Source of the DNA: Nissolia schottii
Lineage: Eukaryota > Streptophyta > Magnoliopsida > Fabales > Fabaceae
Assembly: GCA_003254905.1 (NCBI GenBank)
Contig: QANU01043803.1
Span: forward strand, 540,310-604,309
Length of the DNA: 64,000 nt
Direction: 5' to 3'
Part shown: piece by piece, positions 1 to 13,902 of the stretch
Layout: the number at the start of each line of letters is the position of its first letter
Position numbering within the stretch: the first letter of the stretch is position 1
Notes under the pieces: model-generated
Database searches by the model: none
Seen by the model: the letters and a program-made list of their open reading frames with translations, nothing else
Told to the model about the DNA's origin: nothing
Translations under genes and position numbers: made by a program

Positions 1-1124
1 ATAGAAGATAATTTTAATAATTTTATATCATCATATTCGTTGAGTTAATTTTTTTAACGTTATTATTTGAACCTTTTAAAATGAAAAAAAAAAGGAGCCA
101 CCTCTCTTACACATGTTAGAGAGCCCATAATATCAAATCAATGGATCCCATGAGCATGATATGTGAGCTAAGAAGTACTCTTACAAACAAACAGTACACA
201 AAAATATACTAGCTTAAAAAATAAGACACAGATACAAGTGTATATACATAAACCTCAAAATTTGCAATAATATTACTACAGCTTTGTTGATGTCAAATTA
301 TTAATTTTAAATATTTCTTAAAACCCTTTAAAAATACATGGTTCATTCGTGATAGTTTCATGTGTCTAATACTACGTATTATTGTAAACTTATTTAATAT
401 GTAAAATACTTTTTATTCAGACATGATCCAAATATAACTTTGAAAGCTTTCAGATATATCTCAAACACACATTGACACAACCAAATATAAGCTTTTATTT
501 TTACATTTTCAGACACACGTTATACGTGTATCCAGTGAGTGTCTTTGTATTTGCAATGTGTTGGATACACAGACACGAGAATCTCACAAAATGTTGATAC
601 TTTCTTTATGCGTGATTGATGAACTTTTTTATACGTTGAAATAACATTTTTTTAAAACAAATTTTACCCCTAACAACCGAAAGCTACACCACGAGGGACT
701 TGTTCATTTGGAGTGTCCCACCGGGACAGCAAAGTAAACTCCGTGTCTTTGATATTTTTACATAAGCCAGTAAAAATATCAACAATCTACTACCTTTTCG
801 TGAAATAAAAGTTAAAATCAGCGATGTTAACCTTGGTAGGTTAGATTTATGTAAAGATCATATTATCAGCATAAATCTAGCTCAAGTAAACTAGGCAAGT
901 AATATAACATACTCAACCAACACAAGCTTATAATAAGAAACAAATAATATAACATACTCAAACCACACGCTAGCTAATTCTCTACCTGGATAGAGAGAGA
1001 GGTTGGCACCAACTTTGAGTTGAAATAGGTTCAATAGGAACATTACAAAATCTTATCTTAAATAACAAGAAGCACTAGATGATTGATTAAATAATTAATT
1101 TACATGTGGAATAATTTCAAGCAC
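1..1124. other. 3' flank of NMH7, no gene seen
   Basis: AT-rich spacer downstream of the minus-strand MADS-box gene. No coding pattern, RNA gene or clear transposon end was recognised. The last 100 or so bases before 1125 probably hold the gene's 3' UTR, but no polyadenylation signal was assigned with confidence. Confidence 0.5.
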
Positions 1125-3076
1125 TCAGGCAAGGCGCAAGTCATCAGTTTTGAAGGCTTGATCAGCATCATGGTGGTGAAGGTTCAGATGAGTATGGTGT
1201 TGGCAGAATGCATAAAGGTTGGAGGCACCATTGGCCAGTGCAACTGCTGCTGCTGCTGCTGCTGATTCCTCGTCTCCTTCATCGTGCAAAAGAAATTGCG
1301 GATGGATCACACACTTTTCCTTATTATTTATAACACAACACAAAAAGATGAGAAAAACCAAATCACTCAATATCAATTTGAAACAATACATATCTATTAT
1401 TGAATATAAATTAAGTTAAAGAGATGTTCTTACAAGCTCAAGAAGGAGATTTCCATTCATCTGCTCCAAGCTTTTAACCTGTTATTGATTCCCAAAAAGC
1501 TGTGAGGGAACAAAATGGTAACAAGAGAAACGATATTCGTACTTATTGTACATGAGAAATTGCCGATGAGATTTTGATAGAATCCACATTTCATTTGATG
1601 GATGGACAGTGAGTCGGCACAGTGTTCTAAATACAATGAGTTCAAATGGTGTGACTCTAGATCATAGCTAAGAAAAGCGGTAATAAATAACTATAGTATT
1701 GGACTTGATTCAGTAATAGAATTTAGTGCTGACCTTTTTCCTACATGTATCAGTCCGAGTTTTGATCACATGGAACTGTGAAACAAGAATGCATGAGAAA
1801 ATATAGCATATTAGCTTAAATCCTAAGAATAAACATTCTTCAGATGCATACGAGAGATCATGGTGCTATATATATCAGTAATCTCACCAGTTAAATTGAC
1901 TACAAAAGAATATCTAAGGATTACTCACTTGACCCCTCTCTATTTCCCTTATCTTACAAAGGAACAAGAGGAAATTAAAGAAACCCTCAAACTTCTATTG
2001 GTAGTCAAAAACAAAAGGAGGAGATTATATGGTAACATAAACTTCTTTTTAGAGTTACTTGAACAAATTTAGGACTTAGCTTATGATTATTGAGATTAAA
2101 CCAATGGGCTAAGTGAGATAAATTTAAAACGAGTTAGACATCACATTGTGACAGAAATCTTTAGGAAATTGAGTTTATAGATTTTTCTAAATATATACTC
2201 TCTACCTAAACCATCATTTATTAATAATATAGAACTTTACATTCATTCTTAAAACACATCTATATCGATATCAATATCAATTGAGAAAGATAGTACCTTT
2301 CGTTCGCGTATTTTGCCAATGGAAGAAACCATATCCTCCTCAAGACTGCGCAGTTGCTGGAAGCTCATATCGTCCATATCCATATTCACACTCTCACCTA
2401 TCCTATTCCTATTTTCAGTTTTCATATAACAATATTTAACTTTAATTCATTAGGAAGAGTATCACAAGAGTTTGTGTTATAAAAAGCAAAAAAATATTAA
2501 TTAAATTAGTTCCATTCTCTTTCTCTGGTTTCAATTGCTTACCGGATCTGCCTCCTGAGTTTGTTGTTAACATCTTTCAGTTTCTTCAAGTGCTCAAGCA
2601 TTTTCTGCCAGCACATATACCAATAACAAAATCACAGAAAAAATTAAGGGCCCTAGTTTATAACATAAAAGAGGAAAGATCGGAGTGATTGTTTAACCTC
2701 ATAGTGAGAATGCCACAGATCAATATCTCCCAAAGTCTTCTGATACTGATCAATAACCTTCTTTGTCCTGCTTCCATCACAAAGTCACATTAAAAAAAAA
2801 AAAAGAAATTAATTTTTTAAGTCAATATTGCAAACTAACCTAAGACACTTAAAAAAATTCATAGCAAAAAAAGAGACGGGGTACTAACGTGAGGCCAGGG
2901 CTGATGTACTCGTGCATCTTGTTGTTCTTGGAGAACATGATGAGAGAAACCTTAGCATCACACAGAACACTGAGTTCATGAGCTTTCTTGAAGATACCAT
3001 TCCTTCTCTTTGAGTAGGTGACTTGCCTGTTTGTTGGGTTCTCAATCAACTTTATCTCAATCTTCCCACGACCCAT
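1125..3076 (-). CDS. NMH7: B-class MADS-box transcription factor, NMH7/TM6 type
   Basis: MIKC-type MADS-box factor of 237 residues. Exons on the minus strand: 3076-2889, 2767-2698, 2604-2543, 2408-2297, 1775-1734, 1478-1434, 1319-1125; all introns are GT-AG and the joined frame is open. The MADS domain (residues 1-60, beginning [20 protein letters not shown]) binds CArG boxes. The K domain follows and contains [17 protein letters not shown]. The C-terminus carries a PI-derived motif ([11 protein letters not shown]) and ends DDLRLA, like the paleoAP3 motif of the TM6 lineage rather than euAP3. Family knowledge: AP3/TM6 proteins pair with PISTILLATA for petal and stamen identity, and legume NMH7 is also expressed in nodules. 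Odd point: a six-alanine run at residues 193-198 is encoded by pure GCA codons. The start is the only ATG giving a full MADS domain. Confidence 0.93.
1244..1264. repeat. GCA/TGC trinucleotide repeat in NMH7 last exon
   Basis: Pure CTG/GCA triplet run encoding the polyalanine stretch in the C-terminal region of the MADS protein. Uninterrupted triplets tend to vary in copy number, so alanine-tract length may differ between cultivars. Confidence 0.85.
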
Positions 3077-4321
3077 TCTCTTCGGATCAAGCTGGCAAAA
3101 TAGCTAGCTAGTACTCTTTCTTTTGTTTGGATCTTGATATTTTTTCACTTCTTCGCTTCTTCTTTCTTCCCTTTCAACAATTGGTAGCAATATTAATAGA
3201 GGTGAGAGGCATAAAGACAAAAGCTAATAATAAAGCCAACGGGGTTGTGGTGTTGTGAGTAGTAACTCAAGAAAAAAAGCACGAGAGTGAAGAGGGTTTC
3301 TATAATAGGAAAGCTTTGCTGCCAATGGAAAAGTAAGGTTGGAGTGTAACTACGAATAAGTTCTATATTGGTGAAAGTTGTGGAAACCATAGTCCTTGCA
3401 TCATTATTATTATCTTTATTAGGATTTTGATATCTAATGTTCTTATCCTCCACACATCTGTTAAGAGGTTAGTGGAAAGTTCAAAATTTTACTATGTATC
3501 TAATGCATTAAAATTTTAAAAAATTTATCTTTCTCATTAAAATAAATTATTTTTAAATTTTTTAACAAATATTCTTAAGACACCTAACTGAATTGATATC
3601 AACATCTAATTAATATGCCAACTCCGAGAGATTATTATTGATTGAGGAGTTTATTATTAGCTTCATGTAGTAAAAAAAAAACACACTACTAATTATAAGG
3701 TATATTACTCACAAGTTGTAATGTCACTCTAGTTACTAGACTAGTTAGAGTATAATACTGTAACGTGTTTCGTAAGCACATGATAATTTCTCTCGGAGGT
3801 AATGAGAGTTATTCTTTACTTGATTACTTAAAACAGGATTGAGCATTTATATATATAAAGTACCGGATGTGATAATTAAACTGCAACTTTCAGGTCAAGA
3901 GGACACACACACGCTTGTGTAGTCTAAATCAAAGTTGAGAGAGATAGGGCATTAAAATTATACTGTTCAAAAACTAAAGTTGGCAAGGTGAGTAGGTGAC
4001 AATCTTTTGTTGAATCGATTGTACTTTGTAACTATGTTACTAGCTAGGCACAATGTCCTGCATTAAGTGCCCTTTTCCTTGATGGCTACTTCCCTTGTTT
4101 GTCGTTTTTCTCAATTTCCTTAAGAAAAACTTGCTACCTTCTTTGCTTGCTGTTACTTCAGTCGTGAGTGGAAGCATGATTTACTCCATACACACACATA
4201 CATGATCATCAAAAAAACATCAACTCAACGTTTACTCATGCTATAAGAGATGAAAGGAAATTAACACTAATTAATAATTAAGTGAAACATCTAAAAACCA
4301 AACATGTTATAAGTAATTTGT

Positions 4322-4325
<4 letters not shown>

Positions 4326-4395
<70 letters not shown>
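4326..4395. repeat. (TA)n microsatellite with TATG interruptions
   Basis: About 70 bases of alternating TA interrupted by TATGTATG units. It lies in the NMH7 upstream spacer. Length is likely polymorphic. Confidence 0.9.
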
Positions 4396-4401
<6 letters not shown>

Positions 4402-5025
4402 GTATATGCGCAATATGTGGTTAATTAATTGGAAATTTCATATTCACAAATCATATAACAGGAACTACATATAGGCCAAATCATATAACAATCATTAACT
4501 ACTTTTTTTTTTGTTAGAAATTGCTTGGAATGAACATGAAAATATACTAGAGGTTTGATGAGTAGTCCTATTTGGACAAATGAAAAAGTGTAAACGCATT
4601 GTCACTCTTCTCACAACACATCATTGGAGAGGTTTGGCTGTGCCGAATGATAAAGAGTAAAAAATCAAAGAGGTGAAGCAAAGAATGTTGCAGGAGCAGG
4701 ACCACAGATTTTAGTTTATTCATCATGTTCAGTGTTGATAGAACAAAAGACACAACAGAAGGCCGTAACTTGTTCTTATGAAGTTCGTAACATCATGAGA
4801 TCATGGCACAAAGTGGTCTAAATGAGAACAATGAAAGGTTCAAGCAACAATTAAATAAATAATTACAACAGTCAAGGTTGTAATTAGCAAAACAAAACCA
4901 ATCAACGATGAGTAGGAGTTGCCTCTGATCTGATGGGTTAGCATCTATCAATATCTATCAGCAGAGACACTTATTTGGTGTTGAAAGCAAACAGCAAAGA
5001 AAACGTCCTGTTGTGACCGTGACTA

Positions 5026-5045
5026 CATCTATCTATCTATCTATC
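5026..5045. repeat. (ATCT)n tetranucleotide microsatellite
   Basis: Four or more tandem ATCT units in the spacer between NMH7 and the UBC gene. Confidence 0.75.
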
Positions 5046-7242
5046 AGCCAGCATGTGGTGTCATTATAATATATAGTATTAGGTGTAGCAGCAACTAGCT
5101 ATGCTTAAAAATTGAGTGGCTCATCATCATCAAAATCGAGGCACGGGGGTAATGTGATAGAGAAAGTTCGAAGATATTAACGTTGTTGGGTAGCATAGGA
5201 CCGGTCCTATCCCATCCTCAATTTCTCTTTCTCTTTCCCTAATAACACCCCCCCCCCCAACAGTTCTGGGCAACTGTTGCTTTTTCAGCTCACTAGTCAC
5301 ATGCTTCTCATTATCATGATCACTTCTCCACTTCTTCACGGCTTCTTCCATATTCATCATTTCACCCCTACATTTTTTCTCAATTCATCTACCTAGCTAG
5401 GATATGGTTTGCTACATGCTATTAGCAATACAAATCAATGGTTAATATATATATATATATATATATATGGTATGCATGTTTTTTCTGAAATGGATCCTTA
5501 AATTTAATTTGAATGCTTTAGCAAAATTCATCAAATACCAAACCTGTTTGTTATGGTGGTGAGATTTGTCCACTGGCCAGATGAATTCCATCGTTTCAGG
5601 TTTATGTATGTGCCTTCGAAATTTCCATTTTATTTTCTGGATGCACAGATAGAGGAGCTAGGTATAATAGGTCTGCTGGATTTGACTCTCGTACTTAATT
5701 TTGTCCATGTCAATGTGTGCTTAGATTGGACAAGCTAGCTACCCCTACCAAACTTTATTTATTTATTTTTGACATGGTTGTTCTTTCTTATCCCTTTTTA
5801 CCTATGATCATTTGATAAAAATATCTATATATTGTTTAATTGGTTCAAGTGATTTAATATTTATTTTTTTTATATAAAATTTGTGAGATTATAGAGTATT
5901 TTAAATTAATGATGATTTCAATAAATGTGATATATTTATAAAATATTTATCTTTTATATGTTCTATTTTCGTACATTGAGTGAGAGTAAACATGTGTCCT
6001 TTTGAGAATAGGAACCCAAACTGTAACCAACTGTATTACTCATAGATGACAATTTTGTATCATTTGCATAATACATTTGGATAATATCCATTTAACTTAA
6101 ACAAACCCAATCTTCGATCAATATTGGATTGGTTCAGTTCGGATGCAGAAACATTCTCTTTTTTTTTTAAGTTTTTATCCTGACAACGACTAGAACAGTG
6201 CATAATGTAAACTTCGGGAAAGAGAAAAGGTAATCAAAAGTATAAAGATTATCAAATGTAAACTTTTTACCTCTTGGAGGAGGAAAGAACTTATTAAATG
6301 TTTGTTTAGCAAGGCAATAGGAAAAGTCCAATTTCTAATGCAAGTTTGCTAAAAGTTCCTCATTTCCAAAGGAAGTGTTCTCATCTTTCCTTAACCCCCT
6401 TTGGCATTACAAAGTACCTAAACCAAAACCAAACACATTGATATGTACTAGTTTCAAGTTCTTTTTCCTATTTTTGGGTGTTCGCTATTGTTGGCCATGC
6501 AAGTTTTCAGGGTTTTTCTTTTTTTCAAAAGGATCACGTTTTAAGTGTCAGTGTGAAGTTACCGTGGGCTTCAAGCTTCATCAGCAAGTAATTGGTTTGG
6601 GTCAAAATATTAGACATACAAGTGTGACGACCTCAATTTGGCTTAACAAAGAAAAAAACCCTCCATTGTCCATTTTCTGTGGAGCATCAAAACTCAGACA
6701 AATAGTGACCGCCAACCAAAAATAGTAGATGGTCAAAAAAAGATCTCCAATCGTATACATAGCATAGCACCTTTCAGATTGTTATGGAAAAAAATATCCT
6801 GCATATTTGTGGACAAAGTTGTGCATATCTTGATGATTTTCATGCATCACTAGTGAAATTAGCAATGCATATTGTCGATTCCTGAGATTTGTAGGGGACA
6901 TATTCCTTCAGAAAGAAAAGCATTAAACAGAACAAGTTGTCAAATATTTGGGGGGAGGGGACCATCTATATCCACACATCCAAATACCTATTGAGATAAC
7001 CACAATGTTATGAGGTTGTTTTTCTCATTGAAGCTGGCTTGAGTTGAGGCACATTGTTTTCCTCTTCCTTTACAGAGATAACAGGTAAATTCCAATTTAC
7101 AGGAGAGTTATTATGCATTTAATTTAAAATGGATATCCAGGTTTCTCAAAATACTTCGTTTCCCCATAGCCTTCATTTTTTTCTTTCGAAAGGATGATTC
7201 CTCTACCCTAATTTTGTGGACTTATTTGGAGAAAGCTAGTTA

Positions 7243-9706
7243 TTATACTTTATCATCATGGAACCACCACCTTGTCTCCTTGGGAGATCTCCCGTTTCTG
7301 CAGTTCTTTACATAGCGATCATTATCTTCAGGACGTTGCTGCCAAAGAAATTAAAATGACACCCATCGGATGTTAGATCACATCGATAATCACAAATAAT
7401 AAGGCTTACAGCCATTTATCAAATTATTTTATTATTAAACGATGATTTTTTAGCATATGTTCTCTATGGCTAATCAAAGAAGCATATTCATGACCTAAAA
7501 ATACCAGAATCCTATTCCCATCACAGCTAAAGTGAAAGAATAAGGAAAACAAAAGATTCACAGCAACTAAATTCAGACCTTTGCGGTTGAGCTTGAAAGC
7601 ATTGAGAGAATGCTGATGCAGATAGAACTAACTGTCATAGCTGGGGACCATGAATCATACAATATGTCTGCATAATATCAATATAATGACTGTCAGCTCA
7701 TCCCCCAAAAAGCAGCACCAAGTCAATAATACATTCAAAAGAAAAATTCTTGGCTACCGATAAAGTATGGTATACTAAAATGGATGGATTCCAGATCTGG
7801 TACTCCTACTTTAAGATCAAGTGTGCAAATGAAAATAAGAATATTATCTGCTATGTTGAAATAAATCTCATTGATGTATCAAACATCAACTTCCCAAATG
7901 AGAAAGGTAAAAGCTGAACTATTTGTCAAGAACCATTTCTCCTAAAATCTTAAGCTATTAGGTAGAGACACTTGAAAGATTTTATATCTAACATGCCCCC
8001 TCGGACAAGAGCTTATTGGCTTGAAGCATGTACAATACACAGGTCCACCTACCGTGTGCTTACATTCAACTAAGTTTATTTTGGAAGACTAGGGGCAACA
8101 TGGATCAGACTCTAGACCATTTGGTCATAAACACTTTGATACCATGCCAAAAACCATATCATAAAAGTTAAGCTATTAGGTAGAGGCACATGAACTGTTT
8201 TACATCTAACACCATTCTTACATACTCCACAGTGACAATATCACGTAGTTGGAAATAAAGGTTAATGCTTCTTAAATTCCTCCCCATCCCTTAACCCCCA
8301 AGTAAGTGAGAGAGAATTATCACCAATATCTAGATGGGCATGAATGAATAAAGCAGAAGAAAAAAAATGGATTGGTAACTACAATTATTCCCACTCTTCA
8401 TTGTTACCCTTCTTCATAATGCATATTATAATCACAGGAAAAACAGGAAACAAAATAGTCACATCCCTAATATATTCAGACCAGTATTCAGTTAGAATCT
8501 TTGACAATTTGAATCGAGTAGACATACATACATCTAAAAAGTTGTTTTCAGTTTACAGAGTAAATTTATTTTCTCAGGCATCAGCGAAGCTTAAACAAGT
8601 AAACAACACATCCCCATCCTCTTTCCCAACAATTCTAAGCAAGCAGTTATAACTTTGAATGTTATGAATTGAAAGGACAATCAAAATCAAAATCAATTTA
8701 CAAGAAATGAAGAATGCACTAGCAAACTCAGAACAACAGAAAAGCTAGTGCAAACAAACACAAATGCACCATATACCAAAACCCAGCAACATAGAGCTAA
8801 GCCAGAACATATATAAAAACTTTGATATAACATTAACCAACGGAATATCACATAAACACAGCAAATTGAAATATATAAACGGCCAATAGTTCTGAAAACC
8901 CCACAAAAGCATACCTAAACAAATATGGCCATTGCTATAGATATGGGGATGCAGTGGAGCCGGGTTCAAAAATATGACCTGTTAAACCGTTGGTAACAGA
9001 AGTTAGAACAGAATAGTATCACTGAACACAAAAACTAGCAACAAAAAGAGTGAAATTTATGCATGACATGGCCAAAAGAACAACCTGCGGAGCTTCCATT
9101 GGGTAATTCTCAGGAAAATCGACCTGAAGCTGATAGGTTTCATTGGCATAAAGTGTTCCAGGAGCTCCAGCTACTTCAATAACCCACCTTCCAGAAACAA
9201 ACAAAACAAAAAACAAAAAAAAAGGGGGCAAAAACAATGTAAAAGAACAATGGGGTGCATGCCATCAGAAAAAGGATCAACAAACCAAAAATCAGAAATA
9301 ACCTAAAGGAACAAACTTTGAATGACCCATCAAGCATTAAAACACAGAGCTGCTACAAAACCAAAACCCCACAAGAGAAAAGGGGCTAAAATTCGAAACT
9401 TTAGGGGTGTGGTGATGGATTCGAAAAGAGTGGGGGAAGGATATAGAATCGGGATACCTCTGGAGATTATCGGTGACTTTGTGCTTGAAACCAGTGGGGG
9501 GATTGACCTGCCACTCGACGAGCTCTTTCTGGAGCCTATTGCAGGCAATCTTACTCAGATTCTGAACCCACACACCCCACACACAGATCAAATCGAAATT
9601 GAAGGAGAAAAAACAACAATTAAGAAGAAAAAAGAGAGCAATCAAAGAGATTGGGGGGGAAGTTGTTAGGGCTAACCTTGCGAGCGGAAGTAGAGGAACT
9701 TGTCAT
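7243..9706 (-). CDS. Ubiquitin-conjugating enzyme E2, UBC15-18 group
   Basis: E2 enzyme that takes ubiquitin from E1 as a cysteine thioester and passes it on with an E3. Exons on the minus strand: 9706-9677, 9561-9458, 9187-9085, 8978-8915, 7667-7579, 7338-7243; total 161 residues, the usual length for plant UBC15-18. The UBC fold runs from about residue 12 to 140, with LSKIACNRLQKELVEWQ, TLYANETYQLQVDFPENYPM and HPHIYSNGHICLDIL; Cys99 in HICLDIL is the predicted active cysteine. The protein ends FHDDKV. In this group an HPH segment stands where most E2s have HPN. All introns are GT-AG. The start is the first ATG and gives MTSSSTSARK, a short serine-rich leader typical of the group. Order relative to D2HGDH matches Arabidopsis UBC17 (At4g36410) beside At4g36400, from memory. 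Confidence 0.93.
7930..8212. repeat. Direct repeats of ~50 bp in UBC intron 4, transposon debris
   Basis: Two diverged copies of a segment containing TTAAGCTATTAGGTAGAG (from 7950 and from 8168, 218 bases apart) flank unique sequence inside the UBC intron 7668-8914. The arrangement fits the remains of a retroelement or other mobile repeat. No terminal structure or coding region survives. Confidence 0.55.
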
Positions 9707-11517
9707 GATTTCTTTCTCGTCTGCGCGTTCAGATGATTGAAAAGCCTTTTTTTTTCCTATATATATTTTTCACAAACTCAATTAACAAAGCCAAGGAATG
9801 GAGAGAGAAAGAGAGCAATAAATAGTGAATTGGTTAACTCAAGAGGAGATTGACGAAATGGACAATGGTACCGGTTACGACGGTTTAATATGACTTTATT
9901 ATTACAATTTTGATGGGAATAGATACGCTTATGTTAAAATTAATTATATTTAATTAAATGAAGATTAAGATACAAAAAAATTTAATTTATGTATATAAAA
10001 TAATATAATTATGTTATTATTTTTCTCACAACATATTAATATGACTCACCTGTTCTAATTATTGTTCCTTAACCCTAATATCTCATCTCCATTTTATCTA
10101 TGCAATGTACAAGGTATGATAATATAAATTAATATGATACATAATAATTGTATAAATTTTTTCATGTGATCAACAAATTATATAAACTTATTTTTTAATT
10201 TTAGTTATTCGTTAAAATTATGGATAATCTTTTTCTTGTAAGGAATTTGTTATAAGAGTGTCTTCATTTTTTTTAATACATGTTTAATTTTGTCATGACA
10301 TTTTAATTTTGAAATTAATTGGATTTTGAAATAGAATTATTTAGTCATAAAATTTTTACTTTGACATCAATTAAATTTTAAAAAGTACTTTCCAACTCAT
10401 CTAAGAAATGAAGTAAGAGAATGATTTTTTTTATGGTAAAATTGGCCATGTTTAATCTGAAAAGAGATAAAGATACAAAGATTTTGAATAAGTAAAACTA
10501 ATAGAACCCAATTTAAACTTTTGTATCTTTATTTATTTTTACATGATCAAACATGATCAATTTTAATATAAGAGAATATATTTTCAAAAAGTAAAATTGA
10601 CATCAATTTAGTTTAATAGTTAGCCAATAGAATTCTCATTTAATGAAATTAGGGAGATTTGATAACAAACTAAATTGATGTTAAATTTTAAAATGTTATA
10701 TTGATGTAAAAAAATTAATACAAAATTAAGCAAAAATAAAGTGTTAATACGAACATAAATATTTATTATAATTTTTTTATTCAAAGTAATTAGCAAATAT
10801 ATTAAATGTTCCCAAAAAAAATGAAGGTGACGGTGACTTATACAACAGCAAATTCTTAAGTTGCTACTCTGCCGAAGAAGCTACCTAATCATCAAATCAA
10901 TTCTTTTTGGTCGTGATGGAATCACGCGGGGCTTGAAATTAACAAGAAGAGGCCATACTAAATAAAATATACACGCACTATACAACACTTTTTATATTTT
11001 GTTTTGAAATTAACAAGATTTAATTATTTTAGTGTACGTATTTTTTATCTTGATGGTCTTATACATGAGAAGGCGTAATATTATTTTTAACCTATACAAC
11101 ACTTTTCGTGTTGGTATATGAAAACACTTGGATCGATATCAATAATTTCTGACAGAATCATAAATTGTTGGTTTGTTGAAGGTGAAAAATGTATTTATTT
11201 CGTGTTAATTTAAATATAATGTATGCTTTTCGATTTGTAAATATCAGTACTTAGACTTTTTTATAAATAAAATTTGCTTTCTCATAAAATAATTTTTTTT
11301 GAAAAAGACACTATCATTTGTTAGTGAACACCGGATACATGTGCCATTAATAGATATTGATGTATAAAATAGTTTATTGTAAATATATGTTGACCAACAG
11401 ATATTGGATACTTTTTATTAGTGTTCATGTGAAGATAATAATAATTATACTAATAATATAAATTATAAGTTTAATTTCTTATTTTATCTATACAATATAT
11501 ATATATATACACATGAT

Positions 11518-12065
11518 TGTTAAACTCTCGAGTTAACTCGTAAATTCTTACGAGTTTGCAATTCTACTACATAAAATGAGTTAACACTCATATAAATATT
11601 TATCCTTTGGTAAACTCGCACGAGTTTAAGTAAACTCTTAATTATACTAACAGAGTTTACAAGTTTATCTCAAAATGTACAAATTTGGCAACTTTATTAG
11701 ATACTTAGTTGATTTTGTTTATGTTATATAATATTTATTTAGTATATTAAGCTAATTTATATATTTATCATAATTAAGTTATGTTTTATTGAATTATAAA
11801 GTAATACACTACAAAATAAAGTATAACATAACAAATAAGTGTCATCCATTAAAGTTTATTTTATGATATTTCTTTCATTTATTTATTTTGAACTAAACAT
11901 TATTCATTTGTTAATAATTATAAATATAATATTTAATTATGTTTAATTCCTAATTATATTGATTATAACATATATTTTTTATATATGTAAACTGTTACGA
12001 GTTTACAAGTCGAGTTTACAATTTGAGTTGTTTGTTGAGGTTTCACAAATTTATTTAAATTCTTG
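11518..12065. repeat. Degenerate element with repeated GAGTTTAC/GTAAACTC motifs at both ends
   Basis: Both ends of this ~550-bp stretch carry several copies of CGAGTTTAC-like words in both orientations (11524-11660 and 11988-12050), with AT-rich DNA between and a TA microsatellite at the right edge. Subterminal short repeats in both orientations are typical of DNA transposons. No TSD was found, so class and exact limits are unresolved. Confidence 0.4.
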
Positions 12066-12066
12066 A

Positions 12067-12067
12067 G

Positions 12068-12112
<45 letters not shown>
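12067..12112. repeat. (TA)n microsatellite
   Basis: About 46 bases of uninterrupted TA dinucleotides next to the GAGTTTAC-rich repeat. Confidence 0.9.
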
Positions 12113-12113
<1 letters not shown>

Positions 12114-13125
12114 GATAAAGATGATTGTTTCGGTAATTGATTTTTGGTCTACAAATTAGATTTAATTAGTTTTTCAAGATCATACACATATGTCCTTTAA
12201 TTAATAAAATACAAGTTTAATTGCTATTTAATGTCAGTGTAAAATATTTTTTATACTATCATCTAATTAAAATCTTGGCATATAAGTAAAAATAGTTAAA
12301 TCTCTTATTCACTACTTAAAAAATTATACATATAAAATGATTTAATTGGATAACAACGTCAAAAAATTAATTACACAATTAATAAATAATAATTAAACTC
12401 ATAAAATAAAATAAATACAAGTGATAAAAAAAACTATGCACCTTCACCTAACCGCTCATCTCATTATCCACATTCAAATTTATTACTCATTTCGTGTATG
12501 TCAAGACACATTAAAAAAAATAATTTTAGTGCATTGTCGAAGCAAAAGATTTCACATCATGATAACTAATTGTATAAAATCATATTTGTAGGAGTATCTA
12601 GTATTTCTCATCTAAAAATTTAACACTACAAGTTAAATTTTCCTAAAATGGTCATATTATAGCAGAATATCCAAAACAGACAAAAGTGTCACGTAAACCT
12701 TGGAGCCCTTGAAAAGCCAAGATATGTAAGTCCATAATTTCATATCCACCTTTTCTTACAAACCATTGGTTGAGCTGCGAAAATTGAAGGATGGAATTCA
12801 ATATAAAAACACATCAAGATCCCTAGCGATATAGTGATGTTCAAATAGAAAAGCTAGAGCTCATGAGATAAAATAAGTAAGAGATGTCCAATTCTAAGGT
12901 CACATTGAGCGGCCACCACAAGAATTCATGAACACTAGTGTCTCTTATCAAAGTAACTTCCGCGGGTAAAAGAATTTAGTCAGAGTAATATTATGCTGAT
13001 AATTATTAAAAATAACTTTAGAATAATTATATTTATAAATATGTGAGATTCTTTATGAGATTTTTTTTTATAATGGACCTCATTTTTTTTTAGTGTAATT
13101 GTATTCCACCCATACTCGTTAGAAA

Positions 13126-13269
13126 AGTAATGTTAATCCTCCTAATAACTCATATAAATAACGTTTGCCAATTTTTCTTCTTATTTTAACCTAAAAAATG
13201 ATAAGTGTTATTTATAAAAATTGTTATGAGTATTAGTGTGAAGATTTTATAGCAAGATATAACATTACT
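13126..13269. mobile_element. Short hairpin MITE, 144 bp
   Basis: Starts AGTAATGTTA and ends with its exact complement TAACATTACT. Further inside, ACTCATA and ATAAATAAC words are also mirrored in the other arm, so most of the element can fold on itself. No convincing TSD was found and the superfamily is unknown. Confidence 0.5.
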
Positions 13270-13902
13270 CATCGTGAAGGATTAGAAGCAAGGATTCTTT
13301 TTCTTTTTCATTTTAAATAATTGACATAATTAAATAAGATCATGTTGAACCTTTTTTGTTTAATTTTTTGCTCAAGAACTCAATACTTATTACTCCCTTT
13401 GTTCCCCTAATGCAAGAAAATTTTACCTTTATAAATTCATTAATAATTCAATGCATTTGAAGGAAAAAAAAAAGAAGCAAAAGATATTAACATTGGGAAA
13501 CAGATGAAGTACTAAGGTTCTCAATACCGAGTTCTTACGCAAAATCAGAAAAGCAAAATAAGAATAGAAAACGTGTAAAACAATTTAAATTGTAGAATTG
13601 TTTGATCAAAATGGTAGTATTGTAATTGGTTGGTATCTTCAAACATGTAAAATCATTCAATTCTACAATTTAAATAGTGATCTTACTAACATTGCTTATT
13701 ACAAATAGAAGAGGTTATTAGAATCAAAATTACACTTGATTATATAAAGTGTTAAATTTATATAACTTGACAAGTAGCTGGCTTAACATCTTAACATTAA
13801 AATTACAATAGGCTATCACATATATAAGGACGATTCAGGTGAGAATGAGCTTCTCATGTGATAACGTGAGAAAGAATTTTCAATGATTGGATTATATTTA
13901 TA

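Larger units (their letters stand above)
3077..7242. other. Intergenic, promoter side of NMH7 and 3' side of UBC
   Basis: 4.2 kb without a supported gene. The proximal 300 bases form the 5' UTR and promoter side of NMH7. The rest is AT-rich with microsatellites. Short ORFs here (for example 5130-5360 minus and 6375-6725 plus) show no domain, codon bias or splice support. Confidence 0.55.

Noticed and set aside
6375..6725. 116-codon plus-strand frame between NMH7 and UBC
   Set aside because: No recognisable motif; Phe/Lys-rich composition fits random AT-rich DNA.
9322..9669. 115-codon plus-strand frame
   Set aside because: It lies antisense to UBC exon 2, which encodes a recognisable E2 segment on the minus strand.
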